Shown here: in pieces, positions 1-11,126 of the stretch
Layout of the letters: the number at the start of each line of letters is the position of its first letter
Position numbering within the stretch: the first letter of the stretch is position 1
Source: Lycocorax pyrrhopterus obiensis
Lineage: Eukaryota > Chordata > Aves > Passeriformes > Paradisaeidae
NCBI GenBank assembly: GCA_014706295.1
Contig: JACSVZ010000011.1
Coordinates: forward strand, 10,158,163-10,222,162
Length of the DNA: 64,000 nt
Reading direction: 5' to 3'
Notes under the pieces: generated by a model
Database searches by the model: none
What the model saw: the letters and a program-made list of their open reading frames with translations, nothing else
Told to the model about the DNA's origin: nothing
Made by a program: the position numbers and the translations under genes

Positions 1-3000
1 TTTTGATTCTTTGGCCACAGTGCTCCCAAACCTGCTCCCTGCTTTATGTATAGAAGTATTGAGAAATAGCTGAAAAGAACCAGTACATACCAGTGGGGTT
101 TTGGAGCTTTGAATTGAAGCATCTGCTCCTAAGAAGGCTTTTAGCATATAAATACAGTATAAAGTCCAACATAGAGGGATTGGTGATGTATTATCTTACT
201 TTATGACAAGATAATGGTTGTTGTGCCAGATTTATTAATGGCTGAATTATTGTGCTACTGTTTGTCATATATTTCTTACTGGACATCTTAACTGCTTTTA
301 CTGCTGCAGATTGTAGTTTCTAAATCTATTTAAGATTTTTTTGTGTGTGTGTGAATCTACTCCACAATGAAATATAGTTTATTCTTAAAGTGAAAATAAT
401 GGTTGCTTTAGAAGTAATGCGCTCGATATTAGAACTTTTATGAACTTCAGGCAGTATCTTCTCAACTCTTCATGCTGCAATTTCATAGTTTAAGATGACT
501 TTATCTTTTCCATTCCAATTTCTGTAGCTGATAGTGAATAATGCTAAAGTTCCTTATTGATCTCAGAATTCCAAGCAACCCTTTATTTAAAATATTCACT
601 CACATATTGCATCAGAGCAGTGCAAAAATTTGGCTTAATCTTATAAATTAAACAAAATTGATTTAATAAAATATGAAAGATCTAGTTTAGGGATATTTTT
701 CCGTTATTCTGTGTGAAATTCATTATAATCTTTGGATGGAAACTAACTGTTCACATTATTGATGTTCCTTTGGGTTTTGCTTCAGCCTTGAAGCAATAAG
801 TGTTTAATATAATAATCTCAGCTAAAATTCTGGGCTTCTACCAAATTTGGGAGCAGAATTTAATCCTGTTTATTTTTCGTTCAGGGCACTCAGGATGGAA
901 AGAAATTATTTCTCTTTGCTGGTTGGTCAGGACATCATTAAGGAGTACAAGAAACTGCTACAAACATTCAATTGTAGCTGATACAGTGTTAACATGTGGG
1001 CTGGGTACTTAGCAAAGGGTCTTTGAAATCTAGTAACTTTTAGTTTAAAAGTGGTTCTTAAAAATGAAATTTTAAAGATGGTGAAAGCAATTTTCACATC
1101 AGTTACTTGAAGAGATGAAATTAAATTATTTGTTAGGTACCTTTCTTCCGCATTCTTATAATAAGTTAAAATTGAGCTAAACCCATCAAGATGGCAAAGA
1201 AATTTTCAATGTCTTTTGTTGCCTTTTTTTTTTTTGTTTGTTTCCCCTATCTCCCAATTCAAGTCTCTCAACTTTCCATCCCCTGAATTCTAATGAATGT
1301 GCTAGTAGAATGTTGATGTACAGTTAATACAGTTGTAGAATTTTAAGCCCTTGGACTGAGAAAGATCCTGTAAATAATTGGTATGGTCCAAAGAAGCTGG
1401 CTTGAGTGTATCTGATGAATTCACGTGTGGCAGAGGCGAGTGGTGTGCTTGTCAGATGCTGCAGCAATGACCTGGCAAAGTGGAGTAGTGCCTCTACAGA
1501 GAAAATAAATTAGGGGATCACTTGTAAGGATTGTAAAGCTGAGAAGTGAGAGGATAACTGGCATTTTTGCATTTAGAATTTCTATGTCGGAGTGTTTCAG
1601 AGGTTAGAAAAGCTTGGCTGTTTTCTGTTGTCTTCAGTGAAACAGAAGGTGTGCAAGTTGTGCTCCTGTTACTGTTTGCAGCTTATAAGTAAAAATACTG
1701 TAGCAGAAAGAAAAGGATTTGGATGCCCATAGTTAAGGGAGGTGTAATATCTGTAAACCCTATCCGAAATAAAATCAGTGTCATATTGAGGTCCAGAATG
1801 AAGTGTGTGTGTTTATACATACAACTTTTTCAAAGGATTTTAGTGTTACGTGCAAGTAACCTTGGAGCTGCCAGTTCATTTTATTTCTGATGTTGCCTGC
1901 TATTCCCTGAAGCAGATAAGCTATGGATTTTTTTGATCTTCCATTTGCTAGGCTTTCGTTATATTGTGGTTACAGTCACAATGTCAGCACATAAAATGTT
2001 AAACATCACTGGTCTGAAAGAAGCTTCCATTGTCTTCTACTTCTGGTGCCTGGGGATTCTTTCTAGTCTTGCAGTGGTGGTTCTGTCAGTGTAATATGTC
2101 ATGAAGCATTTCTCAGTAATGACAGACATTGAATATGAGTGACAGGAACTCTGACCGAGTGAAATGGGTTCAATTACCAGAGATGTAGGGTTACCTGAGA
2201 TAAAACCAAATGGTCCAATTGTGCTCAGTTTTGACCCTGTGACTCCCAACTATCCAGCAGCAAAGACAAATGGCTGATTAACCATCCCCTAACCCTCCTT
2301 TTCTGTGATAAACTTATTTGGATTTCCTTGTCTGAATAAAAATCTAAGTGTGGCATGTTTCTAAAAGGAAATATGATAGGAAAACAATGGGTACTGGTGC
2401 TAGTCATTTTCTTCTCTTACCGACACAAAACAGAAAGCTGTCATTCTATCTTGGAATGTATCTTGGACATAGTGTCCAGAAATCAATACAAGATAAATGA
2501 TTGCTCTCTTAACCTCACCTTTCTTCTGCTGCAGCGGTTACGTTGCTCCTGTTCACCTGTAGCCAACCTGACGCCAGAATAAATGAGAGAACCTGCCATG
2601 AAAAGTATCTTCTTGGGGGTTTTTTGTGTTGGAGGGTTTTTGTTGGCTGGGGGGGCAGGGGTTGCTAGTCAGTATTGAGTGCCGTTTTACACTTGTTCTA
2701 GTCCAGTGCCTACAGCTCCCAGATAGAGTTATAGCAAGCTCCCTAATTAAACTGTCGCTGTCTGCCCTCACTTGACTGCCTTTACAAAGTCATTTAACTA
2801 ACAGACATTCCTGACTATTAAAGCTAGGAGCTGCGTGTCTCCAGTGCTGGAGATAAAACGAATGAAATTTGTTAATCTCCACTGACACTTGATCCTAGAT
2901 GTTGAACTAATGCTGTTGCACCTGAACTTTTTCTTTATTGTAATTACTTCTCATGTTATTATTTCATGTAATAAATTGGAAGAAAATTTCAACAGGTATT

Positions 3001-3419
3001 AAATTATTCAAGTTGATTTATGGATGCTGAGTGCATATGACGTTCATCTGGTGCATTCTTCAAAAGCACGATTCAGTGGATGTGCAGAGCTGGATTCAAG
3101 GATTGCAGTAATAGAAAACTATAGTAAGGCGATGTACTTCCTTCATCTGAAAGGAATGCCATTTTAAAGTCTCTACCCTTTAGTAATGAAGATAAATTTT
3201 GCTTTTGTGATTTTATCTACTCTTAATTTAAGCAAATACTTTGATTGAAAATTTAATACATTTTCCAATAGCACATCAAAAAAATTGCATGCCATTGGTA
3301 GAATTAGAAGGGCTCAAATTACGGGGTAGAATTCAGTTCTGCTTGGAGGAACAAACTCTTTAAAGGAAGATTTGTAGTTTATTTTCCATCTCCTCTGTTT
3401 GTTTGGTGTTCTTTTTCTG
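1..3419. other. Non-coding AT-rich DNA, no gene seen
   Basis: There is no ORF with recognisable protein content, no RNA gene and no clear repeat. The stretch is AT-rich with few CpGs. A small motif-dense block at 1380-1560 is listed separately. Around 2620-2665 a T/G-rich run contains a 7-G tract and is low-complexity only. Short ORFs here overlap on both strands and look like chance. Confidence 0.75.
1380..1560. promoter_or_regulatory. Candidate conserved non-coding element
   Basis: This block is richer in GC than its flanks. It holds a canonical CACGTG E-box at 1422-1427 followed by a GC-raised stretch with one more CpG. It has no repeat signature and no coding frame. The call rests on composition and motif content only, so confidence is low. 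CACGTG is the known target of MYC/USF-type bHLH proteins; use of this site is not shown. Confidence 0.2.
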
Positions 3420-3870
3420 TCATAGATTTTAAGTCCAGAAGGGACATTTAGACCATCTGGTTTGACCTTCTGTATATTGTAAGAAGTTAGATTTCACTTG
3501 GCTGTCTCTGTATTGAGCCCAGTGATTTGTCTTTGGGTTTAAATGCATTTTTCAGAATGGTGTCCACTGGTTTGAGGATAGTGGGAAATGGGAAACTACC
3601 TCTTCTCTGGAAATGGAATCAATTGCTAATTAGCCTCACAACTTAAAAGTTCTATTTTCTGTTTCCTACTGGAATGCTTTGCTTCAGCAACCTTTCTGTA
3701 CTACTTCCTTCCTATGATTTTTTTCTGCTGGAAGGAAAAAGCCCAACATTAGTGTCCAGTTCTTTCTGCAGAAGTATTTGTAAGCTGCAGTCATTTCAGT
3801 CTTCTCTCATTCCCAAACTGGGCACACTGAGATCTAGGAGGGTTTACACTTCATATAGGCTGCAGACAGA
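3420..3870 (-). mobile_element. Old CR1 LINE fragment (3' end), antisense
   Basis: Reading the + strand, the segment begins with the typical reverse-complemented CR1 3' end: a TCATAGATTTTAAG start, then an AGAAGGGAC core and a GACCATCTGGTTTGACC-like stretch. It continues through recognisable but diverged blocks: TATTGAGCCCAGTGA near 3513, a CAATTGCTAATTAGCCTCA block near 3620, and TTCTGCTGGAAGGAAAAAGCCC near 3721 onward. These follow the order of the ancient amniote CR1 3' region as I remember it. The copy is 5'-truncated and heavily mutated, with no usable ORF2. The ORF on the opposite strand at 3674-3907 is a by-product. The far end is approximate. CR1 is the dominant LINE of birds, turtles and crocodilians; the high divergence implies an old insertion. 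Confidence 0.7.
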
Positions 3871-5590
3871 GCTGCTGCCGTGGGTTCAAGAAGTTATGTC
3901 ATGTTAGCTCAAGGCTCTGCACCACCTTCTGTTGCATACTTTTAGTTCTGTATTTCCAGTGTTTAACATCTGAAAGTGAACAGCAAGCCAGCATACTACT
4001 GCTAATAATAATTTTCTCTTCCCGCTCTTTAGGAACTCTCAGATATACCTATTTATGTGGTTCATTTTAAAAGCTTTTAAATAACAGCGATAATTTGTAG
4101 TGCTTTTGATTCCTAGTGAACTTTTACAAGTTCATCACCATCTTCATCACTTGGTTCTGCTCCTTGTTTCCAGGTCAGAGAGTTATATTTTGAACCTTTC
4201 TGACTTTTCGGCATAGTATACTAGTAAAGGTATAAATACTAGGAGATTTGGCTGTTCATATTTCAGCATATTTATTCCTGCAGGGTTGGAAGGAAGATGT
4301 TTCTTTAAAGTGCCTAAACACTGTCTTTCCACCCCAGAGATACTTCAATGAACTTCTTTCTGCTAAAAGCAAATAATAATGCCAGTAGAGGCTGAGACTG
4401 CAATTTGTTGATCTAAACCAATGGATGTGATTTCTGAGCTCAGGACTTTGGGTGATGATATAAATGGTCAGTCATAGGTGGTTAAATGTCATTTATTTCC
4501 TGTGAAAAAAAGTTTCTTTAAGAAGAGTTCAAGCTGTGTTCCCTTCCAGATAGATCAGTAGTAGAAGTATTATTTTGTTGTTTTTAAGTCATACCTGAAA
4601 GATTTACTGTAAACTTTCTTGTATAAAAGAATATTTTTTAGCTTGCTTTTAATGGCTTCTTGCATCTGCTGGCTGGAACAATGTTGTGATTTATTTTAGT
4701 CGTGGAAGTAGTGGATAGCCATGAACTAGCTTGTTCACATCTTTTTTGTGTGACTGATAGTGTATCTGGTGCAGTTTATTTTGCTTTAAAAAATTGTTCA
4801 TTGTTTTTCCATTCACAAATACTGTTCCTACCACATATAAACAGAGTTCTAGAGAACTTCTGCTGATTGCTACGTGTTATTTGCCCTCTGTCCTTTACAA
4901 CTAACAGCAGCCAATAAAAATACAGTCTATTTTCTTTTTGGAAAACATTTGGTCATATAGGATTGGATTTCTTGAAATAGATGGGTCATGACCAATGTCA
5001 ATTCTGTTCATGCCAGAAAAAGCTTGGATACAGCTCATCTTTTCTGTTATATTTTTGCAGTAGAGACTAATACTGAACTTGAGAGTGACTCAGCAAAAAG
5101 CTGTGTGCTTATCTACACACTCTACAGAGCAGACAGGCATCTCCAGGAAAGTCTCACAATCTTTCACCTTACCATAATAATTCCTTAATTCCTCACATCT
5201 TTTAATGCATGTGAATTTGCATCCCCAGTGCCGCTTTGTTCCCATTGTGCCCACCTAAGCAGTGGATTTCAGGTGAGAGATGTGTGGCTGCGAAAGGACA
5301 GTGCAGTAAGTTTAGTGGAGTCTTCAGCAAATAGTTCTGTTTTTTTTTCAAATAAATAAATGATTGGTTTGTTTTTTTTAGTTGGTGCAAAATCCGTCAT
5401 ATTTTGAGTCTAATTTACTCTGTTTTAAGTGGACGCTGTAGCCAGGCCTTTAGGGCTATTCACAGAAATAGGATGTTCAACAAATCAGTTTTTGCAGCAC
5501 CAAAATACTGAACATCAGTGACAACAGCCAGAGACAGATGGATTAAAATACATGCATCTTTATTTACAAATCTAAATAAAATATGTGTCT
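3871..5590. other. Non-coding desert, nothing recognised
   Basis: AT-rich sequence without a credible coding frame, repeat or RNA gene. The few ORFs of 60-70 codons have no recognisable domain. Confidence 0.7.
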
Positions 5591-5591
5591 G

Positions 5592-5631
5592 CAAACTTCT
5601 ATATAATATCTGTCCAAACTTCTATATAATA
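5592..5631 (+). repeat. Two-copy tandem duplication, 23-bp period
   Basis: The string AAACTTCTATATAATA occurs at 5593-5608 and again at 5616-5631, with a similar TCTGYC spacer between. This is a local replication-slippage type duplication with no evident function. Confidence 0.85.
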
Positions 5632-5857
5632 AGCAATCTTCGCTGAAAACAAGAAATATTTCACTAGCATTGGAGTATGGAATACTAGCCTGTTATAAAT
5701 CTACATTTATTTCCTTCATTTTGTTACTGTGTTGTGATAATGTTTCTATGACATCCTTCCCCTGCCTCCCCTTTCCTGTTTTGACCTTTTACTCACATCA
5801 TTATGATATGTTATTGTAATCTACAAGAATAAATTCTTTGAAAATTAGTTCTTTGGT

Positions 5858-6160
5858 TCATGTACGTGCTTCTTTACGCTCATGTTCCACAGCATCCAAC
5901 ATATTTACAAAATCCATATCAATATATAGCGGATTCCAGTCCCATGCTGTTCTTGCCAGTGCAGCTCTCCAATAAAAATGCCTTCCACAGCTGTCAGGAT
6001 GGAAGTTTGCAGGAAACCAGCCATTGCATCCCACTTGGAGCACTGTTTGTGCACTGTTCCCCCTGAGCCTGGCGGGCCAAAGTGAACAGTGGGAGCTGTT
6101 GATCGATGGATAATATTCAGTTCCAAGCTTCCATAGCACCTTATTCTGAGGCTGGCTCAT
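5858..6160 (-). other. GC-raised block with a 100-codon ORF, identity unknown
   Basis: The minus strand has an open frame of 100 codons starting at 6160. A second minus frame is open at 5905-6126 and a plus frame at 5860-6066. Base composition is clearly richer in GC than the flanks. The predicted peptide has no signal peptide, membrane segment or domain I recognise, and several frames are open at once. That fits GC-raised non-coding DNA, a conserved element or an old processed pseudogene at least as well as a real exon. No convincing splice sites frame it. An AATAAATTC string at about 5829-5837, on the + strand only, is not a signal for the minus frame. Confidence 0.25.
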
Positions 6161-7400
6161 TCACCAGCTCGTGTTCTGTGCCATGAGAAGTCTGGAAAAA
6201 AAACCCTGGTATTTTGGCATTTAGAAGATTTAATAAGATTGTGTGTGTTGAATTATTTTACTCTTGTGTAAAGAGCAGTGGGTCAGGAGTGGTTTATTCA
6301 CTATTTTGGGGGGGTGGTGGTGTTTTTGTTTTTTTTTTTACCAGCTGTTCTTCACTTTAATGTTTGTCTGTTGTGTTACTAGTATTCTTGAGGTAGTTGG
6401 AACGTATTTCATGAGTATAAAAATATGTACAGAGCAGTTTTTTCTCTCAGTTTCTAGAAGCCTGTATTTAAAACGAAACCAAGTAAAGCAAGCAAAAAGC
6501 CTCACCCTCTGTTATTTCCTAAACTCTGTGTCACAGGGTCTGTAAAAGAAAGCACTGCTTAATGCAAGTGTCAGGAGCACTATGGATTTCCTGCATTACT
6601 GTAAAGGCTACAGGGTATAGTCCCTTGTGTGGCCACCTAAGGGTACTTGTCCTTGTGTGTGTAGGACTGTCAAGTGAAAAATTTTTGTAGACATTTATTG
6701 TACTGAAAAATCAAATTTTTTTGTAGTCCTAAAAGTGGTCATCTACCTCAGTATAAGATGACCTCCTGGGTTTCTTTCACTCCATCTTCCATTAGAAAGG
6801 CTGCCACAATCAGGTTCATAGGTTTGAAAACACAATTCACAAAAATATAGAAAGAAGACGGTCCTTCAGGTACAAGTTCAAACATGCTGAATTACATTGC
6901 AGAAATATTAAACTGACGGAGTAGATATCTTTTAATATAAATGTCATATTATGCTGGTTCATCAAATGTGTATTTGAGAAGGATACAAATTTAAAAATTA
7001 AGTGTATCAATTGGATAGAACTAGCAAGCTTTATCAGTGGAATAGATACATTGGTACTTGGAGTAACCCAAAATATATTTTTTACTATTGTAAGCTATAT
7101 ATTAATTAAAAATCACAGTGCAACTATTGTATTTCTAGAATGTAATTATATATTTGCATATAATAAAATTTTGTGAAAAATAATATGAAGTCCATCTTCT
7201 GGAAGCTAATTGACATAAGTTTGATATTAATATTCATTGTATTAGTAAGAAATAATCTCTACATTTCCTTAGCACATTTAGTAAGAAGTTTCTTTTCACA
7301 GATTCTAAAACAGTCATGTGGTCTTAGTAAAACTGCTTTATTAGGACTTTAGGTCGAATTTATTAGGTCAAATTTATTTCATTAAGAGAACAGGACTTTT
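6161..7400. other. Non-coding, strongly AT-rich
   Basis: A/T-rich DNA with a G-run and T-run near 6308-6340 and almost no CpG. No gene, repeat family or RNA gene was recognised. The AT-richness from 6900 to 7400 makes the change at about 7420 stand out. Confidence 0.7.
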
Positions 7401-7420
7401 TCAATGCTGTATTTTCTGTA

Positions 7421-8110
7421 TAACCATGAGACTCAGGGAGGATCTCAGGGAGGATGGGCGAGCATTTTCCCTCACAGCGACTTTGATCTTTATAGCTCTG
7501 CAAGCTAAACCAGATCTTGGTGCAACTTTGTTTGGTGAGTATCCGCTAGTACACACAATTCTGTTAATTTTAAAATTCTTCTGCTTTAAATCTGCGTCCT
7601 CTCGCATTTCATCTGTGTAAATAAAGCTCCTCGTGCAAGCCGGCCAGGAAAACATATGATACCATTTGCGATTGCAGAATGCGGCATGCTGTTCTTCTGT
7701 AATTATAATGGCCTGAGCAGTGAGGGGTTGGTTAGCCTTCCTTAACAATCATTAATCTAGCGAGTCTTAGGTACAGTGGCCCATCTTGGAGAACAGCAGT
7801 CCTTGGCATGAGGCACCTTGGGCTGCGAGTTTGTTGTGAGCGAGGGATAGCCTTGTTTGTTACATGCTGCTGCTCGCCGCTCCCTCAGGAGTCTGGGAGG
7901 AGGCTTTTGCCGTGTCTTGATTGCTGCTTGCCCTCTCCCTCGCTCTCTCGCTTGTCCCTTTATTTCTCCTTGTTGTGAAAGTTTCTTTCTGTGTGACTGG
8001 GAGTCTGTTTAGCAGACCATATTGCAAGTGAAGGTGCATCGTTTGTTGCCTGATTTTGGCAACGCTGGGCAGTCAGCTGGGATGTAATTAAGACTCTGAG
8101 AACAGGCTGT
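7421..8110. promoter_or_regulatory. CpG-retaining island: candidate enhancer, promoter or exon
   Basis: I count 19 CpG dinucleotides by eye in 7441-8100, against about two in the preceding 500 bases. In a CpG-depleted vertebrate background this suggests unmethylated or constrained DNA. The first half (to about 7770) mixes the CpGs with homeodomain-type TAAT cores and a CATATG E-box near 7653. The second half (7860-7990) is a pyrimidine-rich GC block with CTCGCCGCTCC, like a vertebrate first-exon or promoter region. No TATA box or clear start site is visible. It could be a developmental enhancer, an alternative promoter or the start of a non-coding RNA. Sequence alone cannot decide. Confidence 0.4.
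7426..7534 (+). other. Weak candidate first coding exon with signal-peptide-like start
   Basis: An ATG at 7426 in fair context (ACCATGA) opens a frame with a charged start (MRLREDLREDGR), then a hydrophobic run (FSLTATLIFIALQA). At 7535-7540 there is a GTGAGT splice-donor consensus, which would end the exon in phase 1 after 36 codons. Charged start, hydrophobic core and phase-1 intron form a pattern often seen for secreted proteins. Against it: I do not recognise the protein, the acidic residues in the n-region are atypical, a 115-codon frame is open on the other strand (7401-7748), and the sequence upstream does not look like a 5' UTR. Probably chance inside a conserved element. Confidence 0.15.
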
Positions 8111-10637
8111 CTTCTCCACAGGAAGGGCATGTTAGATGTTGCTGGGATTTGGGGCTGTCAGTTTGGCCAAGGCTGGAAACTGAGAGCTAGGGACAGTGAT
8201 CTTTTCTTTCATTTATAATCCCTTTATGTACAGTGTATGCACTTGGCAAAGTTTACATATAACCTAGTGGCTGGAGCTTGCAAGCCAGTGCGGCTGAATT
8301 AGCATATGTTACATGTATATTTTAGTAATATTTTAAAGCAAGTGCAAATTTCCAAAGTGAATTATGCATGTATGACAGAAATAGGGTTGTGTTGCGTTGG
8401 GTGTCAAATCCCACAACTTTTTGTCAAGACCATGGATTTTACATTAAAAAGGCAGAGAGACTAAACGAGGTAAAACAGTTTTAATTTTTAACAGTTTGGT
8501 CCAGCCCAAGGAACTGCTCTCTGACAGTTATAACTGACATTTGAATAATTGGATTAATTCAGAGAGGGGCAAATCCTGTATTGATAGCTGTGCTTGTTCT
8601 ATATATTTTTTAACTTAGGGAAGGAGCCAAATGGTTTAATTATTTAAAGGACACATCTTGCAATATAAAACACTGCTGTTTTGAAACTTTGGTCTAAAAT
8701 CAAGGAGGAAAAATATTTGCATTATTTCATTCTTTACATATAAAAGCTTAAGGAAAAAAAACCCTGAAACTTACTGCTTGGTGGTTTTAAGCCAATGTAA
8801 AGAAAAATGCAAGAAGCAGAAATTATCATTTGTGGCCCAAAGCACCAGAAATGGATATGAGCCTGATTTAGTCAAGTAGATTCCAAGTAGATTTTTAGGG
8901 AAGTGTAAACCCTCAGTAATAATCACATTACGCTGTAATTGCAGGATATTCAATCAACGTTGTTGCAGGAAGGACAGCCTTCAGTTTCCTTAAGCTAATA
9001 TGAAATTCTTCTTTTATTCAGGCTATTTTTTTTTTTTAAATGATAAATTTAAAATTTATGGAACTAAATGGTTTTACTGTGCTGAAAACCAAGGAAGGCT
9101 AACTATTGTCAGGGACAGTTCAGAACACCGGTTTGGTTCTGGCTGTTTACCCAGCAGGACATAAAGGGTATTAACACTCAAGGAGAAAATGTGGATTCAC
9201 AGCTTACGATATTAACACCCTGCAAATGAAGTATGAAACATGCCTATGAAATGTCACGTGCATAAATGGATGCATGTATGACTTTAGACAAGCAGAAGTG
9301 CTTTTTAAAAGGATTGTGTGGTCTGCTTTAGTTTTGTCAGTTTATGTTGCAAAACAAGCAACACCTTTCCTAAGCATTCCTAGCTCCCAGGCTGCGTTTA
9401 CATGTTGTATTATCTTAAATTCTGCTACCGTTTTTCTCTTTTCCAAAACGTCTCTTTCAAAATATTTATGTATAAATAACTAAGTGAAATTTGAAAGTGT
9501 GTGAGTGAATTCTAAATTTTTATTATTAGATGGCAAGGAGGTATTATTTAAAGTGAATCTTATTTAAAGTGAATTTTGTAAATTGGCATCCTTAGGACTT
9601 TCTGTATAGTCCTCAAATGTTGTATCGTTTGCTTCGCAAACACGACAGTTCAGCTTTCCTGTATCCAGACTATCTTCCTTTGGGAATACTCAAAGCCTTT
9701 TAAAATTATGGGGGTTTTGGTGTTGGTTTTGTTTTAGGTTGTTGGTTGTTTTTTTTTTTTTCTGGGGCAGTCTAAGGAAGTCCCAGGAGTGAAGTTGCCA
9801 TCTGTCCTCTATATTAAAAGAATCTTCTATATTATATACCTGATGTTCTTGTCCCAGAGATAAATGTTGATAATTAAAAGAACAGCATTTGTCCTTTATT
9901 ATGAATTAAAAATTCTTTCTTAAAAACAGTTACAAAACTTATGAACAATTTTTAGGTTCTTTAAGCTCCTATTTTCTAGTCTGTGTCCTTTTTTCTTATT
10001 ACACTTGTGATAAGTACTGGCAAGTAAATAGAATACTTTATTAATCTAAGCATGTGCATGTATGATTTAAAGAAGGCTTCAGCAATGCTGAATACAGTTG
10101 AGTTGAGATAAATTATTGTTACAGATAAGTCTGTCTTGTGGAAGAGAAGAGGGGAAAGCAAGGCGTTGAGAATGAGGAGATTTACACGAGCCAGACACTT
10201 ATTTTGGGAATGTTTCCTCCATAAAAATTGCAAGTTACAGACTCCACCTCCCCCTTCAGGAAAGGAGCCTTCTTCATTGTATGAACTTCCTTCCCCAACA
10301 CACATTAGCCCAGGACCAATTCTGTATCTTTACACTTCAGCTGTAGCTCATTAGTGTCCATAGTCGCTCCCAGTGGTCCCTCCTTTCAGAGCATCGTGGT
10401 GCATGCATGGCCTGAATACCAAGTACTTCTGTTCTGAATATCACACTTATGCAAGTCGAGATTAATAATTTTTAAGTAGCATCCTTGTTTGTTGTTCTAA
10501 TATTCTCTCCATTTGTGGCTTTAAGACAATAATGCAAAGATTATGTCTATCAATAAGAAGAGTGGGGGGAAGAAGAATGCTGTGAAGTTTGTATAATAAT
10601 CTGTTGTGCTACTTTCTTTCCCCCATGGTAAGCAACA
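8111..10637. other. Non-coding desert with minor motifs
   Basis: AT-rich DNA without gene or recognised repeat. Small items are a GGATTA (Otx/Crx-type) site at 8551-8556 in a moderately CNE-like stretch, a CACGTG E-box at 9255-9260 and a 13-T run at 9749-9761. The ORFs at 9976-10305 and 10136-10354 overlap on opposite strands and have no recognisable content. Confidence 0.7.
9544..9574 (+). repeat. Two-copy tandem duplication, 16-bp period
   Basis: TTATTTAAAGTGAAT is present at 9544-9558 and 9560-9574, separated by one C. The copies are identical, so the duplication is recent or easily regenerated by slippage. No function is implied. Confidence 0.85.
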
Positions 10638-10690
10638 CCATGCCAGCTCAGACCAAAAACCTTTCTAGCCCAGTGCCACGCAGTGAGGGA
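10638..10690. repeat. Old amniote interspersed-repeat fragment, family unassigned
   Basis: The stretch around CTCAGACCAAAAACCTTTCT followed by AGCCCAGTG resembles a motif common in turtle, crocodile and bird repeats (GGGTCAGACCAAAGGTCCAT followed by CTAGCCCAGT), recalled from general knowledge. Only this short part is recognisable. A 22-A tract follows 15 bases later and may or may not belong to it. Confidence 0.45.
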
Positions 10691-10697
10691 CAATAGC

Positions 10698-10704
<7 letters not shown>

Positions 10705-10726
<22 letters not shown>
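10705..10726 (+). repeat. A22 homopolymer tract
   Basis: Twenty-two consecutive A residues. They lie just downstream of the degraded interspersed-repeat fragment, so they could be a retroposon tail. They could equally be an independent mononucleotide microsatellite. No target-site duplication was identified. Confidence 0.9.
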
Positions 10727-10728
<2 letters not shown>

Positions 10729-10929
10729 ATAAATGCTTTTCTGTCTGGATATTGATCTAGCCCCAAGAATTTGTGGGTAACAGAATTTCTGGTGCAAAGG
10801 TGGTATTTTTAATGGCCCTGCACAGATACTTGTTCTCAGTGTGTTTGTGCAGTAGCTTTTAATTTATGTGGACTTTTAACAGCCTTTCTATTCTGTTCTG
10901 AGCTGGGGCACTACCTACTAAAGATTATG

Positions 10930-11125
10930 ACTACAGGCCACCCCACTCCTTCCCCCAAAATATTCCACAAAACAAACCCCCAAACCCAAAAATTCCACAA
11001 AACCAAAAATCCCACCAACCCAAAAGTTCTATCTCCTTTTGCTAGCTTGTTGTTTTTATTAGAAAAGAATAAAAACTTAATTCCCTACGTAAAGTTTGGT
11101 GGTTGGGTTGGATTGTGGTTTTTTG
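10930..11125. repeat. A/C-rich tract forming an imperfect inverted repeat with a G/T-rich tract
   Basis: From 10930 to 11026 the + strand is nearly all A and C, with TTCCACAAAAC repeated at 10963-10973 and 10993-11003 (30-bp period). From 11094 to 11125 it is G/T-rich (TTTGGTGGTTGGGTTGG). The G/T tract is roughly complementary to 10995-11026, giving an imperfect stem with a loop of about 70 bases. It may be simple low-complexity DNA or the remains of a fold-back element. No target-site duplication is visible. Confidence 0.5.
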
Positions 11126-11126
11126 T

